Source of the DNA: Betaproteobacteria bacterium
GTDB taxonomy: Bacteria; Pseudomonadota; Gammaproteobacteria; Burkholderiales; Casimicrobiaceae
Length of the DNA stretch: 64,000 bases
Direction: 5' to 3'
NCBI GenBank assembly: GCA_013298145.1
Contig: JAAFJO010000002.1
Coordinates: 186,001 to 250,000, forward strand
Made by a program: the position numbers and the translations under genes
Part shown: positions 54,541 through 63,161 of the stretch, piece after piece
How positions within the stretch are numbered: position 1 is the stretch's first letter
Layout of the letters: each line of letters opens with the position of its first letter
The notes under the pieces: generated by a model
The model's database searches: none
Told to the model about the DNA's origin: nothing
Seen by the model: only the letters and a program-made list of their open reading frames with translations

Positions 54541-55980
54541 ATGAAAGCCACCAAAATTGTTGCAACGCTCGGCCCAGCGAGCGATTCCGTCAACATCATC
54601 GTTGCGTTGATCGAAGCGGGCGCTGACGTGTTTCGTTTGAACTTTTCTCATGGTGCGCCTGAAGATCATGCGGCACGCGCGGCGCGAGTGCGTGAAGCGG
54701 CTACACGGGTCGGCCGAGAGGTCGCCATCATGGGCGATTTGCAGGGACCGAAGATTCGCGTCGGGAAGTTTGACGGTGGAAAAGCCATGCTCGAGCCGGG
54801 TGCCGCATTCGTACTCGACGCCGCACTGGACAACAAAGCACCGATTTCGAATGCACAGTCGGCGAGTCTTGATTACAAAGAGCTGCCGCGCGATGTGCGC
54901 GCGGGCGATACGTTGCTCTTAAACGACGGCATGATTCAGTTGAAAGTCGTACGAGTTGACGGCTCGAAAATTCACACGCTCGTCGAGTTGGGCGGTGAGT
55001 TGTCGAACAACAAGGGCATTAACAAAATGGGCGGCGGCCTAACCGCGCCAGCGCTCACCGCGAAGGATTTAGCAGACATTAAAACGGCAGTTGAGATTGA
55101 CTGTGATTACCTCGCCGTATCGTTCCCAAAGAACGCGGCAGACATGCAAACAGCGCGCACTGTGCTTGCAGCGGCGGGTGGAAAAGCACGATTGATCGCG
55201 AAGATCGAACGCGCCGAAGCCATCATCCCCGACACGCTTGATGAAATCATCGATGCGAGCGATGGCATTATGGTCGCGCGCGGTGATCTTGCCGTGGAGG
55301 TGGGCAATGCTGCGGTGCCGGCTCTACAAAAGCGCATGATTAAACGTGCTCGCGACAAAAACAAGCTCGTGATCACCGCAACTCAGATGATGGAAAGCAT
55401 GATCACCGCGCCGGTGCCAACGCGCGCGGAAGTGAGCGACGTGGCGAACGCGGTGCTCGACGGGACCGATGCCGTCATGCTTTCCGCCGAATCGGCCACC
55501 GGCAAGTATCCGATTGAAACCGTGAAGACGATGTCTGCCATCGTCTCTGCCGCCGAGCGCAGCCAAGTCTATGAATTGGATCGCGATTTCATCAATCAAC
55601 AATTCGTGCGTGTTGACCAGGCCATTGCGATGGCCGCACTCTTCACCGCGTTTCATCTCAATGCGAAAGCCATCGCGGCGCTCTCGCAGTCGGGCTCAAC
55701 GGCGCTTTGGATGAGCCGCCACGACAGCGGCGTGCCGATTTATGCGCTCACGCCCGAGGTGGCCGCTGCGCGTCGCGCAGCGCTCTATCGTGGCGTTCGC
55801 CCGATTCTGGTTCCGTTCGACGCAGATCGTGATTCTGCGATGCTCGCCGCAGAAAACGCGTTGCGCTCTGTCGGGGTCGTCAACGACGGTGATGCCGTGG
55901 TGATCACGTGTGGCGAACCGATGGGCAAGAGCGGCGGCACCAACGCGCTCAAGGTCGTGAAGGTCGGGGAACACCTGTAA
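54541..55980 (+). CDS. pyk: Pyruvate kinase
   Basis: A 479-residue glycolytic enzyme (phosphoenolpyruvate plus ADP to pyruvate plus ATP). Motifs: TKIVATLGPAS, FRLNFSHGA, DLQGPKIRVG, LIAKIERAEAI with the catalytic Lys, MVARGDLAVEVG, TATQMMESM and SAESATGKYP. The C-terminal regulatory domain is complete (AIAALSQSGSTALWMSR). Monocistronic. Confidence 0.97.
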   Translation: MKATKIVATLGPASDSVNIIVALIEAGADVFRLNFSHGAPEDHAARAARVREAATRVGREVAIMGDLQGPKIRVGKFDGGKAMLEPGAAFVLDAALDNKAPISNAQSASLDYKELPRDVRAGDTLLLNDGMIQLKVVRVDGSKIHTLVELGGELSNNKGINKMGGGLTAPALTAKDLADIKTAVEIDCDYLAVSFPKNAADMQTARTVLAAAGGKARLIAKIERAEAIIPDTLDEIIDASDGIMVARGDLAVEVGNAAVPALQKRMIKRARDKNKLVITATQMMESMITAPVPTRAEVSDVANAVLDGTDAVMLSAESATGKYPIETVKTMSAIVSAAERSQVYELDRDFINQQFVRVDQAIAMAALFTAFHLNAKAIAALSQSGSTALWMSRHDSGVPIYALTPEVAAARRAALYRGVRPILVPFDADRDSAMLAAENALRSVGVVNDGDAVVITCGEPMGKSGGTNALKVVKVGEHL

Positions 55981-56058
55981 CAGCTTTAGCGTGCGAAGTC
56001 TGATTCAATTGGGTAAAGCGATCTCTTTTTGAAGAAGCAACGTCAAGTAAAAATGAAC

Positions 56059-56070
56059 GCTAGCCCCAAT
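56059..56070 (-). repeat. Intergenic GGGGCTAGC motif
   Basis: ATTGGGGCTAGC on the minus strand in the 254-bp gap between pyk and coaBC. It is a member of the dispersed motif described at 6254. Nothing else was recognised in this gap. Confidence 0.3.
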
Positions 56071-56234
56071 AGAAAACGAGTTAGCAAGGAATAGTCTATC
56101 TGCGTTAGCGCTGCGCCGCGGTCGCGCGGCGCGCCGCCCGCCAATGCGTCCCCGAGCGTGAGCGTTTTGAATGACGCCCACACCGTCGCGCCGATTTCCC
56201 TGCGGTTGCCGCCTGCCGACTACACTTTCTATCC

Positions 56235-57479
56235 ATGAGTGAAGCAGCGAAACCTACCCAGCGAATTCTTCTCGGCGTGACCGGCGGAATCGCCGCCTAC
56301 AAGTCGGCGGAATTGGTTCGCCTGTTTGTGAAGGCGGGCAAAGAAGTCACCGTCGTGATGACCGAGTCGGCCACGCAATTTGTCGGAACAGCCACCTTCC
56401 AGGCGCTCTCTGGCAAACCGGTCTACACCGATCTGTGGGATCGACGTCCGGAAAACGGTATGGCGCACATCGATCTCACGCGTAACGCAGATGTGATGCT
56501 TATCGCGCCCGCGTCTGCTAATTTTCTTGCGCGTCTCGTCCACGGCAGAAGCGATGATTTGCTCACAACGACCGTACTCGCGCGCACGATCCCGCTCCTC
56601 GTTGCGCCGGCAATGAATTTGCAAATGTGGGAGAACCCCGCGACTCAACGAAACATCGCACAACTTCGCGCCGACGGCATCGAAGTTTTCGGCCCTGGCA
56701 ACGGCGAACAAGCGTGCGGCGAAGTAGGCGACGGACGAATGTTGGAACCCGCGCAAATCGCAGCGGCGCTCGATGCCTGGGCGCAACCGAAATCGCTAAT
56801 CGGCAAACGCGTTCTGATTACCGCCGGGCCAACGCAAGAAGCGATTGACCCGGTGCGCGTGATTACCAATCACTCCAGCGGCAAGATGGGCTACGCGCTC
56901 GCGCAAGCGTGCATGGAGGCCGGGGCGCAGGTCACACTCGTAAGCGGCCCCACCGCGCTCGCAACGCCGTTTTGGCTGGCGCCCGGATCGATTATTCGCA
57001 TCAATGTCACGAGCGCGGCGCAAATGCTCGCAGCTGTTGAGGCAAACGTCGACGAAGCGGACATTTTTATCGCGGTCGCTGCCGTCGCCGACTACCGCCC
57101 CGCATCAAGCGCCGAGCAAAAAATCAAAAAAACAGATGCGAACCTCTCAATTCACCTGGAACCAACCGCCGATATTCTGGCAAAAATCGCTAAGCATTCA
57201 CGCAAGTCGTTAGACCCGAAAAAAGCAGGCTCACCCCCGTATTGCGTGGGCTTCGCCGCTGAATCCGAAAACGTTGAACAGTACGGCGCAGAAAAGCGAG
57301 CAAGGAAGGGCATCCCCATGCTCATCGCCAACCACGCGCAGAGCACGTTCGGCAGCGAAGACAACCAAGTCACCATCATCGACGAACGCGGCGCGGCGGG
57401 TGCATCGCGGTTGGCGAAACTCAACAAATCAGTCCTCGCGCGAAGCCTCGTACAAGAAATTGCTAAACGCCAAAAGTAA
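56235..57479 (+). CDS. coaBC: Bifunctional phosphopantothenoylcysteine decarboxylase/synthase
   Basis: A 414-residue enzyme of coenzyme A synthesis. The CoaC flavoprotein half has GVTGGIAAYKSAELVRL, the active-site His in MAHIDL, PAMNLQMW and the substrate-clamp Cys in GEQACGEVGDGRM. The CoaB half starts near residue 185 (KRVLITAGPTQEAIDPVR, ITNHSSGKMGYALA) and has AAVADYRP. Full length. Confidence 0.96.
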   Translation: MSEAAKPTQRILLGVTGGIAAYKSAELVRLFVKAGKEVTVVMTESATQFVGTATFQALSGKPVYTDLWDRRPENGMAHIDLTRNADVMLIAPASANFLARLVHGRSDDLLTTTVLARTIPLLVAPAMNLQMWENPATQRNIAQLRADGIEVFGPGNGEQACGEVGDGRMLEPAQIAAALDAWAQPKSLIGKRVLITAGPTQEAIDPVRVITNHSSGKMGYALAQACMEAGAQVTLVSGPTALATPFWLAPGSIIRINVTSAAQMLAAVEANVDEADIFIAVAAVADYRPASSAEQKIKKTDANLSIHLEPTADILAKIAKHSRKSLDPKKAGSPPYCVGFAAESENVEQYGAEKRARKGIPMLIANHAQSTFGSEDNQVTIIDERGAAGASRLAKLNKSVLARSLVQEIAKRQK

Positions 57480-57531
57480 CGTGCGCGCATCGGTGGTGCC
57501 CCCATCCCGAGGCAGGCCCTAAAACACCGCG

Positions 57532-58266
57532 CTAAGGCCAAGGCTTAAACGGTGCGATCCCGATAACTTTAGCGGTTTTTGCGTCCATGATCACGGCCAT
57601 GTCCTGGGTGCGTGCTTTAAGACCTTGGAATACCACGCTGTCGGGCGTAGCGCCGTTGCGTGCAACCCAGCGATCGATCTGAGCGTCAGCCCCGGGATTA
57701 AACTTCTTCAGTTCCGCGATCGGTCGCGCATTTTTCAGCAACTCCTCGCGCATGTTTTCAATCGGCTGATGGTGCTGAGGAAAGTGCCCGTAATCCACGC
57801 CACCCAGCGAGGCAAACATCACGCGTTCACGCTCTTTCGGATCGGTGGCCTGCTTGATACCCACCCATTTGGGCCCGAAGAGCGGCAGTGGCTTGCCAGA
57901 CGTCTTGATTTCAGACGCGTCAATGTCCGTTGCGTGGACTACATCAAAGCGCGGACCGAGTGCGGCGACATAAACCGGGCGGGCGATCCAAAGCGTATAC
58001 ACCCCGTAGCCCAACGCTGCGATCTGTAACAGCGCGATCACTGCCAAGTCTTTACGCAACTGTTTCCAATCCCTCTTCCAAACAATAAGTGTCATCAAAG
58101 GGCCGAGGACGACGTCAATGGCGAGCAGCACCAAAAAAACTTTGAGCGCGCCTGAAGCTTGGAAGAGAGGAGCCGGATAGAGTTGAAACCAGAAAAATGC
58201 GAACAGAAAGAGCGCGATGACGACACATAATAGGAGGTGGCCCCCAGCGACTTTTAGGCGAGACAC
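57532..58266 (-). CDS. TfpX/TfpZ family type IV pilin accessory protein
   Basis: About 244 residues with four N-terminal hydrophobic helices and a C-terminal soluble domain. FFWFQLYPAPLFQASG, VFLVLLAIDVVLGPLMTLI and WKRDWKQLRKDLAVIALLQ are typical of the TfpX/TfpZ group, which helps pilin assembly or modification. I chose GTG 58266, which puts the start just before RLKVAGGHLL; TTG 58326 is an in-frame alternative. No pilin gene is adjacent in this window. Confidence 0.85.
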   Translation of the reverse strand: MSRLKVAGGHLLLCVVIALFLFAFFWFQLYPAPLFQASGALKVFLVLLAIDVVLGPLMTLIVWKRDWKQLRKDLAVIALLQIAALGYGVYTLWIARPVYVAALGPRFDVVHATDIDASEIKTSGKPLPLFGPKWVGIKQATDPKERERVMFASLGGVDYGHFPQHHQPIENMREELLKNARPIAELKKFNPGADAQIDRWVARNGATPDSVVFQGLKARTQDMAVIMDAKTAKVIGIAPFKPWP

Positions 58267-58494
58267 TTTAGCACTCAGCTCAAATGCAGATACCCAAATT
58301 TTATGGCTGCAAGCCGCAAGTACCAAGCGGATGAGCCGGTAGCAAAAGTTCTCCTGCGCTAGACTCGAGCCAAGTTGGCGCCAAGAGTACCTAGACAGGA
58401 TTGCCTCTTAAGGTTACCAAAGGCATCTCGTGACTAAAGACCACCCGTATTCGGCGAGCTTGATTCCCAAACAGCCCGTCAAATGCACTGGTGA

Positions 58495-58902
58495 TTGCCG
58501 ATTTCTAGTATCGCGACCTTACGCGAGCGTCGGCCCCGACGGCATTTTTTCTTGCAGAGCTTTATCGAAAATTACGTTGTCTGTCGGGATCGCATTACGC
58601 CAAAGGCAGCCGTTTTGTTTTCTGACGGTACGGGTGTCGTGGAGGACGCCTTGGTTATTCCAAATGCGATTATTGCGAACGACAGATTGATGCTAGGTTG
58701 TACGCACAAAGCTGTTGTACTGATCGCGCAGGGTGCGGCTTGTGCTCTATGTGACGTGGTTACGAGCAGCCTTCGGCGCATGAAGATCGGTGACAAAACG
58801 ACTGGTGGTGCTCTCGCTGCGACGAGACGCTCCGCTCCACCAAATGCGCCTAGTTACCGTGAGTCTGTAAAGCTCTCAAAACTTGCAAGTGGTGCTAGAT
58901 GA
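58495..58902 (+). CDS. Possible hexapeptide-repeat acyltransferase, degenerate
   Basis: A 135-codon frame (TTG 58495 or later) whose second half has left-handed beta-helix character: VVEDALVIPNAIIANDRLML, then KAVVLIAQGAACALCDVVTS. The pattern resembles the end of WcaF-type polysaccharide acetyltransferases. The first third is Arg-rich and not convincing, and the other frame upstream (58430 onward) also has protein-like text, so a frameshift is possible. Its TGA overlaps the flippase ATG (ATGA), as real neighbours in this operon do. Weakly supported. Confidence 0.35.
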   Translation: MPISSIATLRERRPRRHFFLQSFIENYVVCRDRITPKAAVLFSDGTGVVEDALVIPNAIIANDRLMLGCTHKAVVLIAQGAACALCDVVTSSLRRMKIGDKTTGGALAATRRSAPPNAPSYRESVKLSKLASGAR

Positions 58903-60299
58903 GCAGCCTACACCACGCGCGTTACTTGCGCTTTCGTCCGTTCCCGTCGGACTCTCCAGAGGGTCGCGCTGCTGAACGGCTCCGCCGCGCAGCTTGGACG
59001 ATGGTAGCGCACATAGTCAGCAGTGCAACAAATGTGCTCGTGATGGTGCTCTCTGTGAGCTGGACTTTGCCCTACCTCGGGGTCGAGCGTTTCGGCGCTT
59101 GGATGACGATTACCAGCTTGGTAACTGCGTTGAGTTTTCTTGACCTTGGGGTGGGCAATGGCTTGACAAACCGCGTTGCGCAAGCGGCCTCCGAAAATAG
59201 TTCCAACACACTACGACTCGCGATTAGCGGGGGGCTGGGTCTGCTGGCGGCACTATCCCTAGCTCTTCTTCTTCTTTTAGCCACAGTCGCGTGGCTGCTA
59301 CCGTGGGAAGCGCTGATAAAGAGCGGGTCGGTTGAGCTCGTTGATGAGGTTCGCCGCGCGACACTGGTGTTCGCCGTGCTATTTGCCGTGTCAACTTTCA
59401 CCGACGGCGTGTCGCGTGTTTACCACGGGTTACAGCGCGGTTATGTCGTATTCGCAACGAATACCGTATTCACCTTGAGCGGGATATTGATGCTGTACCT
59501 GGCCTCGCAGCGCCAGGCCTCTATCCCGGTGCTCGTTTTGTGCGTCATGGGGACATCAATGTTTCCGGGACTTTTTTTGTGGATTCGACTTTGGCGAAAG
59601 GGCCTATTTCGCTTCACTACATTGTCCCAAGATGTCAATATCGAGAAGCCGAAGTTAATTCGCGTCGGCGTGTTATTTTTCGTGTTGCAAGTCGGCACCT
59701 CGCTTGGAATGGGAATAGACAGCCTAATTGTGTCGAGTAACCTCGGTGCGTCAGCGGTTGCTACCTACGCAATTGTGCAGCGCATTTATTTGATCGTGAC
59801 CCAACCGATGCTGATTTTGAACGGGCCACTATGGCCCGCTTATGCCGATGCTGACGCACGAAATGACCGGATGTTTATACGCAAAACACTCGCAACGGCC
59901 GGATTGATAACACTTTTGTACAGTACGTCATCAGTCTTCGCGTTGGCATGGTTCAGCGAACCTTTAATAAAGTTTTGGACGGCGAGTGTTTTGAGCTCGT
60001 CTTCAGATTTGGTGTACGCACTGGGCGCGTGGACAGTAGTAGCAGCGATCGCCAATTGTTTCGCTATGTTTATGAACGGAGTTGGCGCGCTTAAACCCCA
60101 AGTTATTGCCGTAACAGTCATCGTCGTTGTCGGAGTTCCATTGAAAATTCTAGTAGTCCAATCACTTGGAATTAGCGCGATGGTGGCGGCATTCGCGAGC
60201 TTATTCGTCATCACTTTGGGAGTACTTTACGGTTTCAGCTTTCGTTCGCACATCACGCGGGCGCTCGGGTTGACACGAGAGGAAGGCCGTCGCAAATGA
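58899..60299 (+). CDS. Oligosaccharide flippase (Wzx-like)
   Basis: A 466-residue membrane protein with about 12-14 helices of the polysaccharide-flippase (MATE/MOP) type. Text such as SVSWTLPYLGVERFGAWMTI and SFLDLGVGNGLTNRVAQA is characteristic of Wzx-like proteins, which move undecaprenyl-linked oligosaccharides across the inner membrane. It ends in a 4-bp overlap with the FkbM gene. It is the core of the surface-polysaccharide operon. Confidence 0.9.
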   Translation: MSSLHHARYLRFRPFPSDSPEGRAAERLRRAAWTMVAHIVSSATNVLVMVLSVSWTLPYLGVERFGAWMTITSLVTALSFLDLGVGNGLTNRVAQAASENSSNTLRLAISGGLGLLAALSLALLLLLATVAWLLPWEALIKSGSVELVDEVRRATLVFAVLFAVSTFTDGVSRVYHGLQRGYVVFATNTVFTLSGILMLYLASQRQASIPVLVLCVMGTSMFPGLFLWIRLWRKGLFRFTTLSQDVNIEKPKLIRVGVLFFVLQVGTSLGMGIDSLIVSSNLGASAVATYAIVQRIYLIVTQPMLILNGPLWPAYADADARNDRMFIRKTLATAGLITLLYSTSSVFALAWFSEPLIKFWTASVLSSSSDLVYALGAWTVVAAIANCFAMFMNGVGALKPQVIAVTVIVVVGVPLKILVVQSLGISAMVAAFASLFVITLGVLYGFSFRSHITRALGLTREEGRRK

Positions 60300-61195
60300 C
60301 GATTTCGTCCCTTTTCACCTTCATCAGGTGGCGCGCAGCAAGATGCCGGCGCAGAACATATGTAGTTGGAAATTACAAGATTGAATTGCCTCCAGGACAC
60401 ATGCTGGACGAACACCAAGAGGCGTTCCTCAATTACGATAGAAAACTACCCATCGTCGCCACTCTTGTCGACGCGAAGTACCCACACTCAGTCACACTTG
60501 ACATTGGTGCCAACGTTGGCGATTCCGCAGCCGCCATTCGCACAGTCGTGGCTGGGCCAATCTTGTGCGTGGAAGGTAACGCGGCGTTCCTTCCGTATCT
60601 GCGCGCCAACCTTCTGCGGCTTTCAGGCACGAATAGAGTCATTCCGAAATTCATTCGTCCGTCGGAAAAAGACGCAGATAGCTTTGCAGTCAGTACCGCT
60701 AGGGGCACAGCTCATCTCTTGCATAACAGCGCTTTCGTACCAAACCAAGGTAGTCCGCAAACCACGACTGTTAGCGAAGTGATGGGTAGTAATGCCGACG
60801 TCGGGGAGGTGAAGTTAATCAAAATTGATACCGATGGTCTCGACTTCGCGATTCTGCTCGGCGCGCTGGATATCTTGTCCCGGAGTCTGCCCGTTCTGTA
60901 CTTCGAGTTCGACCCGACGATCGGCAGTTCAAGTGCCGACGCTGCCATCGGCGCGGTTGAAGGACTTATCGATATCGGCTATCGAAAAGTTGTCGTTTAT
61001 GACAACTATGGCAATTATTTGATCGGCACGACGCTTTCTGCTGAGTTGGCGCATGACCTTGTCACTAGCGTCACTCAATGCAACGAGGCTGGTGGTGGCA
61101 CGAAATACTACGATCTATGCTGCTTCTCGGCGAGCGACAACGATATTTTCCAGTCGCTTGTCGAACGAGAACGCGTGACGAACAGCGCGCCATGA
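60296..61195 (+). CDS. FkbM family methyltransferase
   Basis: A 299-residue SAM-dependent methyltransferase. An Arg-rich N-terminus precedes the FkbM motifs: VTLDIGANVGDSAAAIR, the acidic ILCVEGN and VKLIKIDTDGLDFAILLGA, with YFEFDP near the C-terminal third. It probably O-methylates a sugar of the polysaccharide. ATGA overlaps join it to both neighbours. Confidence 0.9.
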   Translation: MTISSLFTFIRWRAARCRRRTYVVGNYKIELPPGHMLDEHQEAFLNYDRKLPIVATLVDAKYPHSVTLDIGANVGDSAAAIRTVVAGPILCVEGNAAFLPYLRANLLRLSGTNRVIPKFIRPSEKDADSFAVSTARGTAHLLHNSAFVPNQGSPQTTTVSEVMGSNADVGEVKLIKIDTDGLDFAILLGALDILSRSLPVLYFEFDPTIGSSSADAAIGAVEGLIDIGYRKVVVYDNYGNYLIGTTLSAELAHDLVTSVTQCNEAGGGTKYYDLCCFSASDNDIFQSLVERERVTNSAP

Positions 61196-62298
61196 AAATC
61201 GTTTTTGATCACCAAATATTCGATCTTCAGCAATACGGTGGGATCTCACGTTACTTTGTTCGCCTGGCTGAGCACCTTCATTCACTCGGCCATTCGACAA
61301 AGATCGCGGCTCCTCTGCACATTAATGGATATCTCAGGCAAGCAGCCACACCGCACTCGGGCGTTCGACTACCTGGGTTTCCGCCGAGAGCGGCTCCCCT
61401 GCTACAGGCGGTCAATCGTGCAATGCTGAGGGCACATCCTGCATCTTTCGAACATTTCGATGTCGTACACGAAACGTATTACACAGACCGTCCGGCATAC
61501 CGCGGCCGGCGGGCGGTGGTTGCAACAGTGTTCGACATGATTCACGAGCGCATGCCTAGCTCATTCCACCCGCGTGATGCAACCACGCAAAGAAAGCGAA
61601 GCGCGATTGGTCGAGCAGACCACCTCATAGCAATTTCACAGTCTACGAAACACGACCTTTGCGAGCTGTTCGAAGTGACGCCCGATAAGGTAAGCGTCGT
61701 TCACTTGGGGTTCGATGTTTTGCCAGCCGCTGGACTTGTAATCTCTACTCCGACAGGACGCCCATTTCTTCTCTACGTTGGACAGCGGCAGGGTTACAAG
61801 AACTTTCATGGGCTGCTTCGTGCAATCGGCGCCGCTCCCGATCTGCGTTCAACTCACGACGTTCTCGCATTCGGCGGCCCCCCACTTAACCGCGCCGAGC
61901 GGCTTGCAGCCATCGACGCCGGGTTGCGGTCGGATGGTCTTCATTTCATGAGCGGTGACGACGCGGTGCTTTCGGCGTGCTACAGGTCTGCAGTTGCCCT
62001 CATCTATCCGTCCCTCTACGAAGGATTTGGTCTTCCTCCGCTTGAAGCCATGACCTGTGAGTGCCCTGTTATCTCTAGCAACACGAGCTCCATGCCTGAA
62101 GTCATAGGCGAAGCCGCTGAATACTTTGATCCTAGCGATACAGACTCGATCCTGCATGCGATCAGGGCAGTAGTTTCCGATCGACTCAGGCAGCGGCAAC
62201 TCGTTCACGCCGGCCTGCAACGACTCAAGAGATTCTCTTGGCATAAGTGTGCGAAGGAGACAGCTGCTGCCTACCAACTCGCGCTAGCCCATCAGTGA
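61192..62298 (+). CDS. Glycosyltransferase family 4
   Basis: A 368-residue GT-B glycosyltransferase. ATG 61192 overlaps the previous stop by 4 bp; a longer upstream frame is a shadow of the FkbM gene. N-terminal FDHQIFDLQQYGGISRYFV, central FLLYVGQRQGYKNFHGLL, and the donor-binding YEGFGLPPLEAMTCECPVI with the E-x7-E pair are present. It transfers a sugar from an activated donor to the growing repeat unit on the cytoplasmic face. Confidence 0.92.
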   Translation: MKIVFDHQIFDLQQYGGISRYFVRLAEHLHSLGHSTKIAAPLHINGYLRQAATPHSGVRLPGFPPRAAPLLQAVNRAMLRAHPASFEHFDVVHETYYTDRPAYRGRRAVVATVFDMIHERMPSSFHPRDATTQRKRSAIGRADHLIAISQSTKHDLCELFEVTPDKVSVVHLGFDVLPAAGLVISTPTGRPFLLYVGQRQGYKNFHGLLRAIGAAPDLRSTHDVLAFGGPPLNRAERLAAIDAGLRSDGLHFMSGDDAVLSACYRSAVALIYPSLYEGFGLPPLEAMTCECPVISSNTSSMPEVIGEAAEYFDPSDTDSILHAIRAVVSDRLRQRQLVHAGLQRLKRFSWHKCAKETAAAYQLALAHQ

Positions 62299-62338
62299 CC
62301 AAAATGCTCTCCCCTTTGGAGAATGGAAAGGACGGTCG

Positions 62339-63055
62339 ATGAATAGCATGACCATCTCGGTCATCATCGTGTGCCGCGATGCTTGCGCCGCCCTCGAGAC
62401 GACGCTGCGAGAAATGCTCGAGCTAAGCGATCAGCGAGTGAGGGTAATTGTCATTGATGGCGGATCGAACGATGAAACGCTCAGCGTGTTGGATGCATCG
62501 CGCGACCGACTTTTTTACTACGTCAGCGAACCTGACCATGGCATCTACGATGCAATGAACAAGGGTTGGGCCGCAGCTGCTGATGACTCATATGTCATGT
62601 ATCTCGGTGCTGGCGACAAGGTGCTGACACTGCCCGCACCTGAAGATACGCTAAATCCTGACGGCACTCAGGCACCAGTGCTTATGGGAGACTGTTTGAT
62701 GGGCGATTCGCTTTTCGTATCGCGATGGAATCGCAGCATGCGCCACCACAACACCGCACACCATCAGGCTCTCTTAATTCATAAGCGAATACATCCTAGT
62801 CCGCCGTTTGATACTGGTCTGCGAATTTTTGGTGACTGGGATTTCAATTTACGTCTTTTCAACGCGGGTATCCACGCAAAACATGTGAAACGCTTTCGGA
62901 CTTACGCCCTGCCAGGTGGAGCAAGCTCCAAGCCCGATCTTGAGGAGGTCGTGGTTGTTGCGACACGCCACAGCGGCGCGTGGGCAGGGCGCGTTGCTTG
63001 GGCTCGATATCGCGCATTTCTGATGTGGCGAGAGTTGCGGCGCCTACTAATTTGA
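62339..63055 (+). CDS. Glycosyltransferase family 2
   Basis: A 238-residue GT-A enzyme with GAAAGGA before its ATG. Motifs: ISVIIVCRDACAALETTL, VIVIDGGSNDETLSVL, SEPDHGIYDAMNKGW, the YLGAGD loop in place of DxD, and GDWDFNLRL. It resembles WcaA-type transferases of polysaccharide clusters. Last gene of the rightward operon in this window. Confidence 0.92.
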   Translation: MNSMTISVIIVCRDACAALETTLREMLELSDQRVRVIVIDGGSNDETLSVLDASRDRLFYYVSEPDHGIYDAMNKGWAAAADDSYVMYLGAGDKVLTLPAPEDTLNPDGTQAPVLMGDCLMGDSLFVSRWNRSMRHHNTAHHQALLIHKRIHPSPPFDTGLRIFGDWDFNLRLFNAGIHAKHVKRFRTYALPGGASSKPDLEEVVVVATRHSGAWAGRVAWARYRAFLMWRELRRLLI

Positions 63056-63161
63056 AGTCACCAATCGTGGTACGTTAAGGGCAAGTCGCCGCCATTTCGA
63101 GTAAAGACATCGCGCTAATCGAGTTGGATGGCATCTCATCGCTAACGCGTTTGATCCAGCG

